Source: Burkholderia seminalis DSM 23518 (lineage in GTDB: Bacteria; Pseudomonadota; Gammaproteobacteria; Burkholderiales; Burkholderiaceae). Taken from it: 64,000 nucleotides of DNA. The stretch covers positions 1-64,000 of the forward strand of contig NZ_CADFDK010000001.1 of NCBI RefSeq assembly GCF_902832885.1, written 5' to 3'. The position numbers and the translations under genes are program-made. Numbering within the stretch: position 1 is the stretch's first letter; the number at the start of each line of letters is the position of its first letter. The notes under the pieces were generated by a model, which saw nothing but the letters and a program-made list of their open reading frames with translations, searched no databases and had not been told where the DNA came from. Below, piece after piece: positions 16,549 to 25,370 of this stretch.

Positions 16549-17169
16549 ATGACTGACCGCATCGTCGCCGCATTCGATTTCGACGGCACCATCACGACTA
16601 CCGACAGCTTTCGTCATTTCGTCCGCTACGCGGTCGGCACGCCGCGCTTCGCATGGGCCGGGCTGCGCGCGCTGCCGTGGATCGTCGCGATGAAGGCCGG
16701 GCTGCTGTCGCGCGGCGACGCAAAGGCGAAGTTCGCGTCGTTCGCATTCGGGCCGATCGGCGAGGGCGTGCTCGATGCGCAGGCGCGCACGTTCGTCGAT
16801 ACCTATCTGCCGGGCCTCGTGCGCGCGGAAATGCTCGAGCGCATTCGTGAGCATCGGGCGCGCGGACACGAAGTCGTGCTGGTCAGCGCGTCGCCATCGC
16901 TGTATCTGGAGAAGTGGGCGAGGACGGCCGGCTTCGATGCGGTGCTCGCGACGCGGCTCGCGTTCGAGCACGGCACGTTCGCCGGGCGGCTCGACGGCGA
17001 GAACTGCTGGGGGCCGCAGAAGGTCGTGCGGCTGCGCGGGTGGTGGGGCAACCGGCCGCCGAAGCAGCTGTTCGCGTATGGCGACAGCCGCGGCGACAAG
17101 GAAATGGCCGAACTCGCGAACTGGTCGTGGATCCGCGGGCAGGGGCCGATGCCGCCGATCGGCGATTGA
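16549..17169 (+). CDS. HAD-superfamily phosphatase, subfamily IB (SerB-like)
   Basis: A 206-residue HAD-IB hydrolase. The nucleophile motif FDFDGTIT is at residues 8-15 (D9, D11), motif II is LVSASPS near residue 111, and motif III/IV is YGDSRGDKEMAELA near 178-191. The cap region between them is helical, as in phosphoserine phosphatase-like and CicA/YfhB-like enzymes. The substrate is not evident. It is separated from the Ter cluster by 138 bases and probably independently transcribed. Convergent to the desaturase gene. Confidence 0.85.
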   Translation: MTDRIVAAFDFDGTITTTDSFRHFVRYAVGTPRFAWAGLRALPWIVAMKAGLLSRGDAKAKFASFAFGPIGEGVLDAQARTFVDTYLPGLVRAEMLERIREHRARGHEVVLVSASPSLYLEKWARTAGFDAVLATRLAFEHGTFAGRLDGENCWGPQKVVRLRGWWGNRPPKQLFAYGDSRGDKEMAELANWSWIRGQGPMPPIGD

Positions 17170-17187
17170 GGGCGCGCGCCGGCGGCG

Positions 17188-18297
17188 TTATGCGTCTGCC
17201 GGCGCCTGACGCGTGCCGCGCGACGGACGATAGGCGCCCCAGCGATTCGCACGCGCGAACGTACCGACGTCGTTGAAGCGCACGCCGACTTCGCGCAGCG
17301 CCGCATGCGCGGTGCGCGCGGTCAGTTGCCGGATGTAGAACGGATCGCGCACCACGAAGTGATGGATCGCGTGCGTGCTGCCGAAATTGAAGCAAAACAG
17401 CTGGAACGGCAGCATCCACCACGGATTCAGCACCTGCGTCTGCTGGATCACGTTGCGCGAATCGATGTCGCCGAAGTAGTGCATGTTCGAGCTGACGAAG
17501 TTGATGCAGAAGCTGCGCAGGAAGTTCGGTCCGAGCCACACCACCGCGAGGAAATCGACGACATTCATCACGCGCTCGACGGCGGCCGGTACCGTTGCCG
17601 TATAGCCGAACGCGTGCAGCGCGAACAGGCCGACGTGATAGACGATGAACGCGTGCCACAGCAGGTAGTACACGTGACCGACCGGCATGTACGACGACAC
17701 CTGCTCGACGCGCAGCTGCAACCGTTCCGACGGATCCTGCACCGGCTGTGCGGCCACATACTGCTTCACCTTGCGGCGCATCGCGGCCGGCCGCAGCACG
17801 ACGGCGAGCATGCCGTCGGCGATCATCAGCAGACGCTTCACGCCCCAGCGTTCGCCGTTCGTGATGCCGAATTCCTCGAGATCCGATTCGCCGCCCGACA
17901 CCTTGTGGTGATGCAGGTGCATGCGCCGCCGCGTCCACGGGTTGATCGTGCCGGGCCGCGTAAGCCAGCACAGCGCCATCATCAGGTGATAGGCCCACGG
18001 CGTCTTCTTGAAGTACATCAGGTGGATCAGGTCGTGCTCGAGCTCGTGGATCAGCGACGTGACGAATGCGGCAAGCGGCAGCGCGACGTACCAGGCGATC
18101 GCGCCGCGCGCATACAGCCACGCGATCGCGAGCATCGCGCTCACCGACACGACCATCACGGACGCGCCGACGAGGTTCTGGTTGTCGAGCAGCGGAAAGC
18201 GCGCGCGGATCGCGTCGCTCGCGGCGTTGACCTCGCGGCGGACGTACGCGACCTTGTCTGCATCGTGGCGAAAGACGGTTCGTGCGGGTTGGCTCAT
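17188..18297 (-). CDS. Membrane fatty-acid desaturase-type enzyme
   Basis: A 369-residue di-iron membrane enzyme of the fatty acid desaturase/hydroxylase superfamily. The histidine boxes are HELEHD (about residue 92), HLHHHK (about 131) and HAIHH (about 297), with several transmembrane spans between. Such enzymes insert double bonds or hydroxyls into lipid acyl chains using O2. The start at 18297 gives a family-length N-terminus (MSQPARTVFRHDADK); an upstream in-frame start would add 50 unrelated residues. It is divergent from an AraC regulator across 200 bases, a common regulator-target arrangement. Confidence 0.85.
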   Translation of the reverse strand: MSQPARTVFRHDADKVAYVRREVNAASDAIRARFPLLDNQNLVGASVMVVSVSAMLAIAWLYARGAIAWYVALPLAAFVTSLIHELEHDLIHLMYFKKTPWAYHLMMALCWLTRPGTINPWTRRRMHLHHHKVSGGESDLEEFGITNGERWGVKRLLMIADGMLAVVLRPAAMRRKVKQYVAAQPVQDPSERLQLRVEQVSSYMPVGHVYYLLWHAFIVYHVGLFALHAFGYTATVPAAVERVMNVVDFLAVVWLGPNFLRSFCINFVSSNMHYFGDIDSRNVIQQTQVLNPWWMLPFQLFCFNFGSTHAIHHFVVRDPFYIRQLTARTAHAALREVGVRFNDVGTFARANRWGAYRPSRGTRQAPADA

Positions 18298-18497
18298 CGA
18301 CCGGAATCCGTGCGGAAAGAGTGGGGCGCAATGCCGATGTGACAAGCATAGGCGCGCGCCGGAGCGCACGCGAGGGCCGCCGGTGCCAATGACGGTGTCA
18401 TTTCGGGCCACCTTGGCGACCGGGCTAGAGTGCCGCCGCGGTGTCATTGCGGGCCAGCGACGCTACAATCCGCCGAAACCGCTCCGGAGTCCGCCGC

Positions 18498-19535
18498 ATG
18501 GTCCCGTCCGTCCCGGATGCCGCGCGCCAGCTGAACAAGGCGACGGTGTCGTCCGCGTATGCGCTGTTCATGCTGATGCTGGCCGAGGAGCGCGGCATCG
18601 ACGGCGGCCGCATCCTCGCCGGCTCGGGCGTCGAGCGCGAGCGGCTCGCGCAGCCCGATGCGCGCATCACGCCGCTGCAGCAGGCGGCGATCGTGTTCAA
18701 CCTGCTCGATGCGACCGACGACCCGTCGATCGCGATCGAGATCGGCCTGCGCAGCAGCCTGACGAAAGCGGGGCTGATCGGCTTCGGGCTGATGAGCTGC
18801 GCGACGCTCGGCGAGGCGATCGCGCTCGGCATCCGCTACCTGCCGACGCGCGTGCCGTTTTTCTCGGTGCGGCTCGCGCAGCTCGACGGGATCGTCGACA
18901 TCGACGTGCTCGAAGCGTTTCCGCTCGGCCGGCTGCGCCAGTTCGCGGTCGAGAACTTCCTGGTCGAAACGGCGATCCTGTTCAATTCGCTGCTGTATCC
19001 GACGCCGGGCCGCACGCTGCAGTCGCGTGCCGAACTCCATTTCGAATGGCCCGAGCCGCCGTGGTTCGAGCGTTATCGCGCACGGCTGCCGCGCTGCCAT
19101 TTCGACGCGAGCGCGAACCGTATCCGTTGCGACGCCGCGCTGCTCGACGAGCCGATCGGCACCGCGAACGCGCAGACCGCGCAGATGATCGTCCAGCAGT
19201 GCGAGGCCGAACTCGCGCGGCTCGGTTACGCGGAGAGCATCGTCGAGCGCGTGCGCAACCTGCTGATCTGCGGCGACGACGGTTATCCGTCGGTCGACGA
19301 CGTCGCGCGCGAACTCCATGTGTCGGCGCGCACGCTCAAGCGCAAGCTCGCCGAATACGGTGCGACCTATTCGGCGCTGCTCGACGAGATCCGGCTGCGC
19401 GACGCGCTGCGGCTGCTCGAAGGCACGCGGCTGCCGGTCGACGAGATCGCGGCGCGCGTCGGTTATACGGACCGCGCCAATTTCACGCGCGCGTTCAAGC
19501 GCTGGACCGGCGTCGCGCCGAGCGAGCGGCGCTGA
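18498..19535 (+). CDS. AraC-family transcriptional regulator (OruR/ArgR-like domain)
   Basis: A 345-residue regulator. The N-terminal two-thirds match the 'Arabinose-binding domain of AraC, N-term' type seen in OruR/PchR-like proteins (GIDGGRILAGSGVERERL... then LFNSLLYPTPGR). The C-terminal pair of helix-turn-helix motifs is clear: PSVDDVARELHVSARTLKRKLAEYG and VDEIAARVGYTDRANFTRAFKRWTG. ATG 18498 has a GGAG upstream. It faces the desaturase gene, so regulation of lipid modification is the likeliest role. The ligand is unknown. Confidence 0.9.
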   Translation: MVPSVPDAARQLNKATVSSAYALFMLMLAEERGIDGGRILAGSGVERERLAQPDARITPLQQAAIVFNLLDATDDPSIAIEIGLRSSLTKAGLIGFGLMSCATLGEAIALGIRYLPTRVPFFSVRLAQLDGIVDIDVLEAFPLGRLRQFAVENFLVETAILFNSLLYPTPGRTLQSRAELHFEWPEPPWFERYRARLPRCHFDASANRIRCDAALLDEPIGTANAQTAQMIVQQCEAELARLGYAESIVERVRNLLICGDDGYPSVDDVARELHVSARTLKRKLAEYGATYSALLDEIRLRDALRLLEGTRLPVDEIAARVGYTDRANFTRAFKRWTGVAPSERR

Positions 19536-19556
19536 ACGCCGGCACGTGCCGCGGCT

Positions 19557-20603
19557 TCAGACGAGCGCGATCCAGTTCGCGCCGCGTCCGCCCGGCACGC
19601 GCGTGTGCAGCGTCAGCGCGCCGTCGTCCGGCGCGATCGCATACACGGCCACGTGTTCCGACTGTTCGCCGCAGGCGACGAGCCAGCGTCCCGACGGATC
19701 GATCGCGAAGCCGCGCGGCTGCGTCTCGGTCGCCGTCGCGTGCGCGGGTTCGAACGACCCGTCCTCGTTGCGGCGATAGCAGAGCAGGCGGCTCGACGTG
19801 CGTTCGCTGACGTACGCGAAACGTTCGTCGGGCGTCAGGTGCAGGTCGGCGGCCCACACGGACGGCTCGGCGGGCGCGGGCGGGCGCGCATGGCCGGGCG
19901 CGAGTCCGGCGACGGCCGGATGGCGTGCGCTCACGTGTGCGTCGCCGAGCCTGCCGGTGTCGGGGTCGCGCGCGAAGGACGCGAGCGTGGCCTGGAATTC
20001 GCTGACGACGACGAGCGTGCGGCCGTCATCCGCGAACCGCAGGTGACGCGGGCCGAAACCGGCCGGCACGCGCGTGTCGCCGTGTTCGACCGCGCGCAGG
20101 CCGGCCGCATCCTCGACGAGCGCGAAGGCGAACACGCGGTCCGAGCCGAGCGAGCCGACGTACGCGAAACGGTTGTCCGGCGACACGATCACCGAGTGCG
20201 CGTTCGCGATGCCGGGCGCGACCTGCAGCGGCGTGCCGTCGCCGTCGCGCACGCGGGCGGCGTCGTAGAGGCTCAGCGAATTCCCGCCGTACGACGCGCC
20301 GAGCAGCCAGCGGCCGCTGCGGTCGAGCGACAGGTACGCGTGGCTCGCGTCGATCGCCGTCGTGCCGATGCGCGCAAGCGCGCCCGTGGCGGCGATGCGG
20401 AACGCGACGATCGTCGGTTGTTCGCCGCGCGTCGCGACGTAGAGCCGTGCGCGGTCGGCCTGTACGGCGATCGGCATCGCGACGTCGGCGGCCGGGTAGC
20501 GCGCGAGCGGTGCGAGCGTGCCGTCGCCGGCGAGGGAGAACGTGGCGAGGTCGCCGTCGGCGGCATTCGAGACGACGACAGTCAGGCGGTCAGTGTTCGG
20601 CAT
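19557..20603 (-). CDS. Lactonase family beta-propeller protein (6-phosphogluconolactonase-like)
   Basis: A 348-residue seven-bladed beta-propeller of the lactonase family (Pgl/YbhE type). Repeated blade motifs include YLSLDRSGRWLLGASYGGNSLSLY, VIVSPDNRFAYVGSLGSDRVFAF and LHLTPDERFAYVSERTSSRLLCY. Such enzymes open sugar lactones. Its start overlaps the end of the MFS gene by 14 bases, so the two form an operon and probably handle one aldonate or lactone substrate. It could be mis-specific, as this family covers several lactones. Confidence 0.85.
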   Translation of the reverse strand: MPNTDRLTVVVSNAADGDLATFSLAGDGTLAPLARYPAADVAMPIAVQADRARLYVATRGEQPTIVAFRIAATGALARIGTTAIDASHAYLSLDRSGRWLLGASYGGNSLSLYDAARVRDGDGTPLQVAPGIANAHSVIVSPDNRFAYVGSLGSDRVFAFALVEDAAGLRAVEHGDTRVPAGFGPRHLRFADDGRTLVVVSEFQATLASFARDPDTGRLGDAHVSARHPAVAGLAPGHARPPAPAEPSVWAADLHLTPDERFAYVSERTSSRLLCYRRNEDGSFEPAHATATETQPRGFAIDPSGRWLVACGEQSEHVAVYAIAPDDGALTLHTRVPGGRGANWIALV

Positions 20604-21957
20604 GGCGGAGCATCGAGGCGTTCGTGAAGGATTCGTCGGCCGGCAGGCCGCGCGGCGGATCGCTGCGCCGCTGGGTGCGTGCGAACAGCGCGGCGAACGC
20701 GGCGACGAGCGAAGCGATCGCGAGCGCATACAGGCCGCCCGTGATCGAACCCGTATGTTGCTTCAGATAGCCGAACGCCGTCGGCGCGACGAAGCCGCCG
20801 AGGTTGCCGACCGAGTTGATCAGCGCGATCACGGCCGCGGCCACGCGCGTGTCGAGGTATCCCTGCGGGATCGGCCAGAACAGCGACGCCGCGGCCTTGA
20901 AGCCGAGCGCGGCGAAGCAGATCGACGCGAACGACCACACCGGGTCGTGCGACGTCGACGCGAACAGCCCGCACGCGGCGAGCACGAGCGCACTGGCGAG
21001 CCAGCGCTGCGGATGCTTCCACTTCGACGACAGCACCGCGAAGCCGTACATCGCGCCGATCGCGATCATCCACGGAATCGTGTTGTACAGGCCGACCTGG
21101 AAATCGGTGAGGCCGCCCATCTTGCGGATGATCGTCGGCAGCCAGAACGTGGCCGCGTAGATCGTCAGCTGGATCGAGAAGTACAGGAAGCAGAACAGCA
21201 CGATCTGCGGGTCGCGCAACAGTGCGGTCGCGCGCACCGGCACGTTCGAACGGACGTCGCGCGTCGCCCGTTCCTCGTCGAGCGCGTTCTGGAGCGCCGT
21301 GCGCTCTTCGGCGGTGAGCCACGTTGCATCGCGGATATGCGATTTCAGCAGCAGCCAGCTCGCGCCGCACAGTGCGACCGAGAACAGCCCTTCGATCAGG
21401 AACATCCATTGCCAGCCTTCGAGGCCGAAGCCGCGGATCGACAGCAGCGCGCCGGTCACGGGCCCCGAGAGCACCGACGCGAACGCGGAGCCGCCGAGGA
21501 AGATCGCCATCGCCTTGCCGCGCTCCTGCGGCGGCAGCCATTGCGACAGGTACAGCACGACGCCGGGGAAGAAGCCGGCCTCGGCCGCGCCGAGCAGGAA
21601 GCGCAGCGTATAGAACGACGTGTCGTTCCACACGAACGCCATCGCGGCCGCGACGATGCCCCACGTCGCCATGATCCGCGCGAGCCACACGCGTGCGCCG
21701 TAGCGCTGCATCAGCAGGTTCGACGGCACCTCGAACAGCGCATAGCCGACGAAGAACAGCCCGGCGCCGAGCCCGTACGCGGCCGCGCCGATGCCGATCG
21801 ACGCTTCGAGGTGGCGATCGACGAAGCCGACGTTCACGCGGTCGATGTAGTTCGCGATGAACATGATCAGCACGAGCGGCAGCACGTGCCACTTCACTTT
21901 CGAGACGGCGGACGCGAGCGGGTCGCGGCCAGGCAGGGCGGGCGAGGGCGGGTTCAA
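20590..21957 (-). CDS. MFS transporter, anion:cation symporter type
   Basis: A 455-residue 12-helix transporter of the ACS branch (phthalate, tartrate, glucarate and galactonate permeases). Family signs are the opening KVKWHVLPLVLIMFIANYIDRVNVGF, RFLLGAAEAGFFPGVVLYLSQWLPPQERG (signature A-like loop) and a soluble central loop near residues 200-240. It overlaps the lactonase gene by 14 bases, suggesting uptake of a sugar acid then opened by that lactonase. A palindromic operator-like element lies about 75 bases upstream. Confidence 0.9.
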   Translation of the reverse strand: MNPPSPALPGRDPLASAVSKVKWHVLPLVLIMFIANYIDRVNVGFVDRHLEASIGIGAAAYGLGAGLFFVGYALFEVPSNLLMQRYGARVWLARIMATWGIVAAAMAFVWNDTSFYTLRFLLGAAEAGFFPGVVLYLSQWLPPQERGKAMAIFLGGSAFASVLSGPVTGALLSIRGFGLEGWQWMFLIEGLFSVALCGASWLLLKSHIRDATWLTAEERTALQNALDEERATRDVRSNVPVRATALLRDPQIVLFCFLYFSIQLTIYAATFWLPTIIRKMGGLTDFQVGLYNTIPWMIAIGAMYGFAVLSSKWKHPQRWLASALVLAACGLFASTSHDPVWSFASICFAALGFKAAASLFWPIPQGYLDTRVAAAVIALINSVGNLGGFVAPTAFGYLKQHTGSITGGLYALAIASLVAAFAALFARTQRRSDPPRGLPADESFTNASMLRHAEH

Positions 21958-22029
21958 CGGTGTCTCCGGTCGGACGGCTGCGGACGGGGCGGCGACCCGC
22001 GTACGCGTCTGGTTGGCGGTCTATGTAGT

Positions 22030-22046
22030 ATGTCGTCGTATGACAT
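22030..22046. promoter_or_regulatory. Operator-like palindrome upstream of the MFS-lactonase operon
   Basis: ATGTC and GACAT arms flank seven bases, and the right side reads CGTATGACATGG. The same 10-base core recurs at 22150-22159. Style and position suit a GntR/FadR-type repressor site; no such regulator is encoded here. Confidence 0.45.
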
Positions 22047-22137
22047 GGTACGCCGGAGCGTGACCGAAGACGTCGCGGGTTTACCCGGAATTAGTTCAAA
22101 TATTGGGGAATCTCACGAGATTGGCGTGACGGTACTT

Positions 22138-22160
22138 AATGTCTGATGACGTATGACATT
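22138..22160. promoter_or_regulatory. Second operator-like element with the CGTATGACAT core
   Basis: AATGTC and GACATT arms are 11 bases apart, with the right half CGTATGACATTGG repeating that of the first element 113 bases away. It lies just before the broken SDR gene. Confidence 0.4.
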
Positions 22161-22177
22161 GGTGGAGACGCCGGCCC

Positions 22178-22444
22178 TACCTGACGCGCGAGGTCGGCGT
22201 GCGCGGCATCCGCGCGAACAGCATCCACATGGGCTGGAGGTGGGGCGTGCCGCCCCCGAGGAGTTTCCGGCAGGCGGCGGGATGACGGAAGAGCAGATCC
22301 TCGCGCCGATCGCGTCTAATATTGCGCTCGCGAAGCTGCCGACCGACGACGATTGCGCGCGCGGCGCTGTTTCTCGCGTCCGACCAAGCGAACGCGGTGA
22401 CGGGCGCGACGCTCGACGCGGACGGCGGCGATTTCATGCCTTGA
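22178..22444 (+). pseudogene. Decayed C-terminal fragment of a short-chain dehydrogenase (SDR)
   Basis: Three pieces in different frames together spell the end of an SDR protein. Piece one (from 22178) reads LTREVGVRGIRANSIHMGW, the usual region after the catalytic Tyr-Lys. Piece two (from 22282) reads MTEEQILAPIASNIALAKLPTDDD. Piece three reads ARAALFLASDQANAVTGATLDADGG and ends at a TGA at 22442, the standard SDR C-terminus. At least two frameshifts separate them and the N-terminal cofactor-binding half (GxxxGxG, YxxxK) is absent. One frame fuses into the following DHH gene, which would mislead automated start calling. Confidence 0.85.
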
Positions 22445-22461
22445 CGATGGAGCAACGGATC

Positions 22462-23442
22462 ATGCAGGACAACCCACACGCGCGGCATTTTTTCGCGTTC
22501 AACGGCGACGCGGACGGCCTGTGCGCGCTGCAGCAGCTGCGGCTCGCGGAGCGCGTGCGCGGCACGCTCGTGACCGGCGTGAAGCGCGACATCAGGCTGC
22601 TCGAGCGGATCGACGCACGCGCGAGCGACATCGTCACCGTGCTCGACGTGTCGCACGACCAGAACCGCGACGCCTGCGCGCGGCTGCTGCGCGGCGGCGC
22701 GACGATCCGCTATTTCGACCATCACTTCGCGGGCGAACTGCCCGACGATCCGCGTTTCGACGCGCATATCGACACGGCGGCCGACGTCTGCACGAGTGTG
22801 ATCGTGAACCGCCATCTCGGCGGCCGGCACGTGCGCTGGGCGATCGTCGCGGCATTCGGCGACGAACTGCCGGCGCTCGGCGACGCGCTCGCACGCGAGC
22901 ACGGGATCGGCGAGGCCGAGCGCGGCACGCTCGCCGAACTCGGCCTCTACCTGAACTACAACGCGTACGGCGAGTGCGTCGGCGATCTGCACTTCGATCC
23001 GGCGGTGCTCGCCGATGTGATGTTGCCCTGCGCCGAGCCGCTCGATTTCGTGCGCGGGACCGACGTGTTCGCCGCGTTACGCGACGGCTACCGCGACGAC
23101 ATGGCGCGTGCCTGCGCGCTCGCGCCATTGCGCGAGGTGCCGGGCGCGACGCTGGTCCGGATGCCGGACCACCCGTGGGCGCGGCGCGCGACGGGGATGC
23201 TTGCGAACGAACGGATGCGCAAGGCGCCGCATGCGGCGCTCGCGGTGCTGTCGCCGCGTGCGGACGGCGGGCTGGTCGTCAGCGTGCGCGTGCCCGACGG
23301 CCGGCCGCTCGGCGCCGACGAGTTCTGTCGCGGTTTCGCGACCGGTGGCGGGCGCAAGCGCGCGGGCGGCATCAACCATCTGCCGGAAGCGGAGTTCGAT
23401 GCGTTCGCCGAGCGTTTCGAGGCCGCGTTCCGGCTCGATTGA
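22462..23442 (+). CDS. DHH-family phosphoesterase-like protein
   Basis: A 326-residue member of the DHH phosphoesterase superfamily (RecJ, oligoribonuclease NrnA and related). The metal-binding motifs are NGDADGLCALQ (residues 14-24), VLDVSHDQN and the signature FDHHF. The C-terminal region carries the DHHA1-like GGGRKRAGG motif. Members cleave phosphodiester bonds in short nucleotides or cyclic dinucleotides; here the substrate is not known. ATG 22462 has GGAG nine bases upstream; ATG 22447 is an alternative. Any longer upstream frame belongs to the SDR remnant. Confidence 0.82.
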   Translation: MQDNPHARHFFAFNGDADGLCALQQLRLAERVRGTLVTGVKRDIRLLERIDARASDIVTVLDVSHDQNRDACARLLRGGATIRYFDHHFAGELPDDPRFDAHIDTAADVCTSVIVNRHLGGRHVRWAIVAAFGDELPALGDALAREHGIGEAERGTLAELGLYLNYNAYGECVGDLHFDPAVLADVMLPCAEPLDFVRGTDVFAALRDGYRDDMARACALAPLREVPGATLVRMPDHPWARRATGMLANERMRKAPHAALAVLSPRADGGLVVSVRVPDGRPLGADEFCRGFATGGGRKRAGGINHLPEAEFDAFAERFEAAFRLD

Positions 23443-23738
23443 CGCAGCAGCCGGCCGCTCCCGGTCACGCGGCGCGCGGCATGCCGCGCTTCGGCGCGCC
23501 GCTTTCCGTCGCTTGCGCACTGATCGAAACCCTGTTTGCAGGCAGAGCCGCCCAGCGCGGCGTACCCGACATCGAGCGTGGGCCGGTGTGCGCGGCGAAG
23601 CATCGTCGGAATGGAGCAACGCGTTTCACCGGGCAACGCGTTGCGCTGGCAGCGACCGCCATCGGCGGCGAGCGTCGACACCGCGCGGCACAGCCGCGAC
23701 AATACGCACCTCCTTCCGCTTTCGTCATCGAGGTGCCC
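23443..23738. other. Intergenic gap before the photolyase gene
   Basis: About 296 GC-rich bases. I see no RNA gene, recognisable repeat or supportable small gene; it presumably carries the photolyase promoter. Confidence 0.4.
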
Positions 23739-25217
23739 GTGCCCGCCCAGTCCTCCGTTGCTCCCGCGATCGTCTGGTTCCGCGACGATCTGCGCGTGAC
23801 CGACCAGCCCGCGCTGACGCGCGCGGTCGAGTCGGGCCGGCCGCTCGTGTGCGTGTTCGTCGACGACACCGGCGCTGGCGCCGGGCGTCCGCTCGGCGGC
23901 GCGGCACGCTGGTGGCTGCACGGGTCGCTCGCCGGGCTCGATGCCGCGCTCGCGCGTCATGGCGGACGCCTGCTGCTGCTGCGCGGCGACGCGCCGCGCG
24001 AGATCGAACGTGTCGTGCACGATACGGGCGCGGCAGCCGTGTACTGGAACCGTCGTTATGCGCAGCCGCAGCGCGACGCCGACGCGGCGCTGAAGACGTC
24101 GCTCAAGGCGCGCGGCGTCACGGTCGAGAGCAGCAACGGCAGCCTGCTGAACGAGCCGTGGGAGGTGCTGACGGGCAGCGGCGGCCCGTACCAGGTGTTC
24201 ACGGCGTACTGGCGGGCGGCGCGCCGCGATCGCACGGTCGTCGCGCCGCTGCCGGAGCCCGGGCGGATCGCGTTTCATCCATGGCCCGAAGCCGTGCGCG
24301 ACCGCGCGCTGTCGCTCGACGCGCTCGCGCTGCTGCCGGATGCGCCGGACTGGGCCGGCGGCTTGCGCGATGCATGGCCGGCACCCGACGAGGCCGGCGC
24401 GCACGCGCGGCTCGACGCATTCGTGACGACCTCGCTCGCCGGCTACGCGGACGCGCGCGACCGTCCCGATCGCCCCGCGACGAGCCGGCTGTCGCCGTTC
24501 CTGCGCTTCGGCAACGTGTCGCCGCGACAGGTATGGCATGCGGTGCAGGGCGCCGCGCATGCCGGCGGCGCGGCCTATGCCGCGGACGCCGATAAATTCC
24601 TGAGCGAACTCGGCTGGCGCGAATTCAGCTACACGCTGCTGTATCACTTCCCGGCGCTCGCGACCGACAACTTCCGCGCGCAGTTCGATGCGATGCCGTG
24701 GCGCGACGATCCCGCCGCGCTGCACGCGTGGCAGCGCGGGCTGACCGGTTATCCGCTCGTCGATGCGGGCCTGCGCGAACTGTGGGCGACCGGCTGGATG
24801 CACAACCGTGTGCGGATGGTCGTCGCCTCGTTCCTGATCAAGCATCTGCTGCTCGACTGGCGCGCGGGCGAAGCGTGGTTCTGGGACACGCTGGTCGACG
24901 CGGACCCGGCGAACAACGCGGCGAGCTGGCAGTGGGTGGCCGGCTGCGGCGCCGATGCCGCACCGTATTTCCGCATCTTCAATCCGGTCGCGCAGGGGCA
25001 GAAGTTCGATCCGGACGGCGCCTACGTGCGGCGCTGGGTGCCCGAACTCGCGGGTCTCGACAACGCGTCGATCCATGCGCCGTGGGAAGCGTCGCCGCTG
25101 GAGCGCGAGGCGGCCGGCGTGCGGCTCGGCGTCGACTATCCGGAACCGCTCGTCGAGCATGCGGCCGCACGCGCCCGTGCGCTCGATGCGCTGGCCGCAT
25201 TGCCGAAGCGGCGTTGA
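23739..25217 (+). CDS. phrB: Deoxyribodipyrimidine photolyase (CPD class I)
   Basis: A 492-residue flavoprotein that repairs UV-induced pyrimidine dimers using blue light. The N-terminal Rossmann-type antenna domain begins IVWFRDDLRVTDQPAL, and the FAD-binding helical domain contains SRLSPFLRFGNVSPRQVWHA, GWREFSYTLLYHFP, TGYPLVDAGLRELWATGWMHNRVRMVVASFL and FWDTLVDADPANNAASWQWVAGCGADAAPYFRIFNP, the photolyase hallmark with the Trp electron-transfer residues. GTG 23739 was chosen for its GAGG spacing; an in-frame GTG two codons earlier is possible. Confidence 0.96.
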   Translation: MPAQSSVAPAIVWFRDDLRVTDQPALTRAVESGRPLVCVFVDDTGAGAGRPLGGAARWWLHGSLAGLDAALARHGGRLLLLRGDAPREIERVVHDTGAAAVYWNRRYAQPQRDADAALKTSLKARGVTVESSNGSLLNEPWEVLTGSGGPYQVFTAYWRAARRDRTVVAPLPEPGRIAFHPWPEAVRDRALSLDALALLPDAPDWAGGLRDAWPAPDEAGAHARLDAFVTTSLAGYADARDRPDRPATSRLSPFLRFGNVSPRQVWHAVQGAAHAGGAAYAADADKFLSELGWREFSYTLLYHFPALATDNFRAQFDAMPWRDDPAALHAWQRGLTGYPLVDAGLRELWATGWMHNRVRMVVASFLIKHLLLDWRAGEAWFWDTLVDADPANNAASWQWVAGCGADAAPYFRIFNPVAQGQKFDPDGAYVRRWVPELAGLDNASIHAPWEASPLEREAAGVRLGVDYPEPLVEHAAARARALDALAALPKRR

Positions 25218-25247
25218 CCGCGCGTTCGCGCGGCGCGGTTTGACACG

Positions 25248-25370
25248 TCAGTTGCAGAACGCGACGTGTTCGAGCAGCGCATACGCGACGTCCGGACCGA
25301 AGTAGGCCGCGCCGCACCACGTGACGAACGCGAGCGTGCCGGCGGCCAGCGCCGCACGGATCAGGCCCAT
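25248..25370 (-). CDS. Small membrane protein coupled to the MFS gene
   Basis: A 40-codon ORF whose ATG overlaps the end of the upstream MFS gene by 10 bases, the arrangement of translationally coupled genes. The product (MGLIRAALAAGTLAFVTWCG, then a Tyr/Ala-rich half ending HVAFCN) is almost entirely hydrophobic and would form one transmembrane helix plus a short tail. Small partner subunits are known beside some MFS carriers. No homologue is recognised, so this could be a chance frame. Confidence 0.45.
   Translation of the reverse strand: MGLIRAALAAGTLAFVTWCGAAYFGPDVAYALLEHVAFCN

Noticed and set aside
22153-23442. A single 429-codon gene covering the DHH protein and upstream DNA
   Set aside because: The first 98 codons cover a frameshifted SDR remnant; the DHH family starts at about 22462 with a suitable ribosome site.
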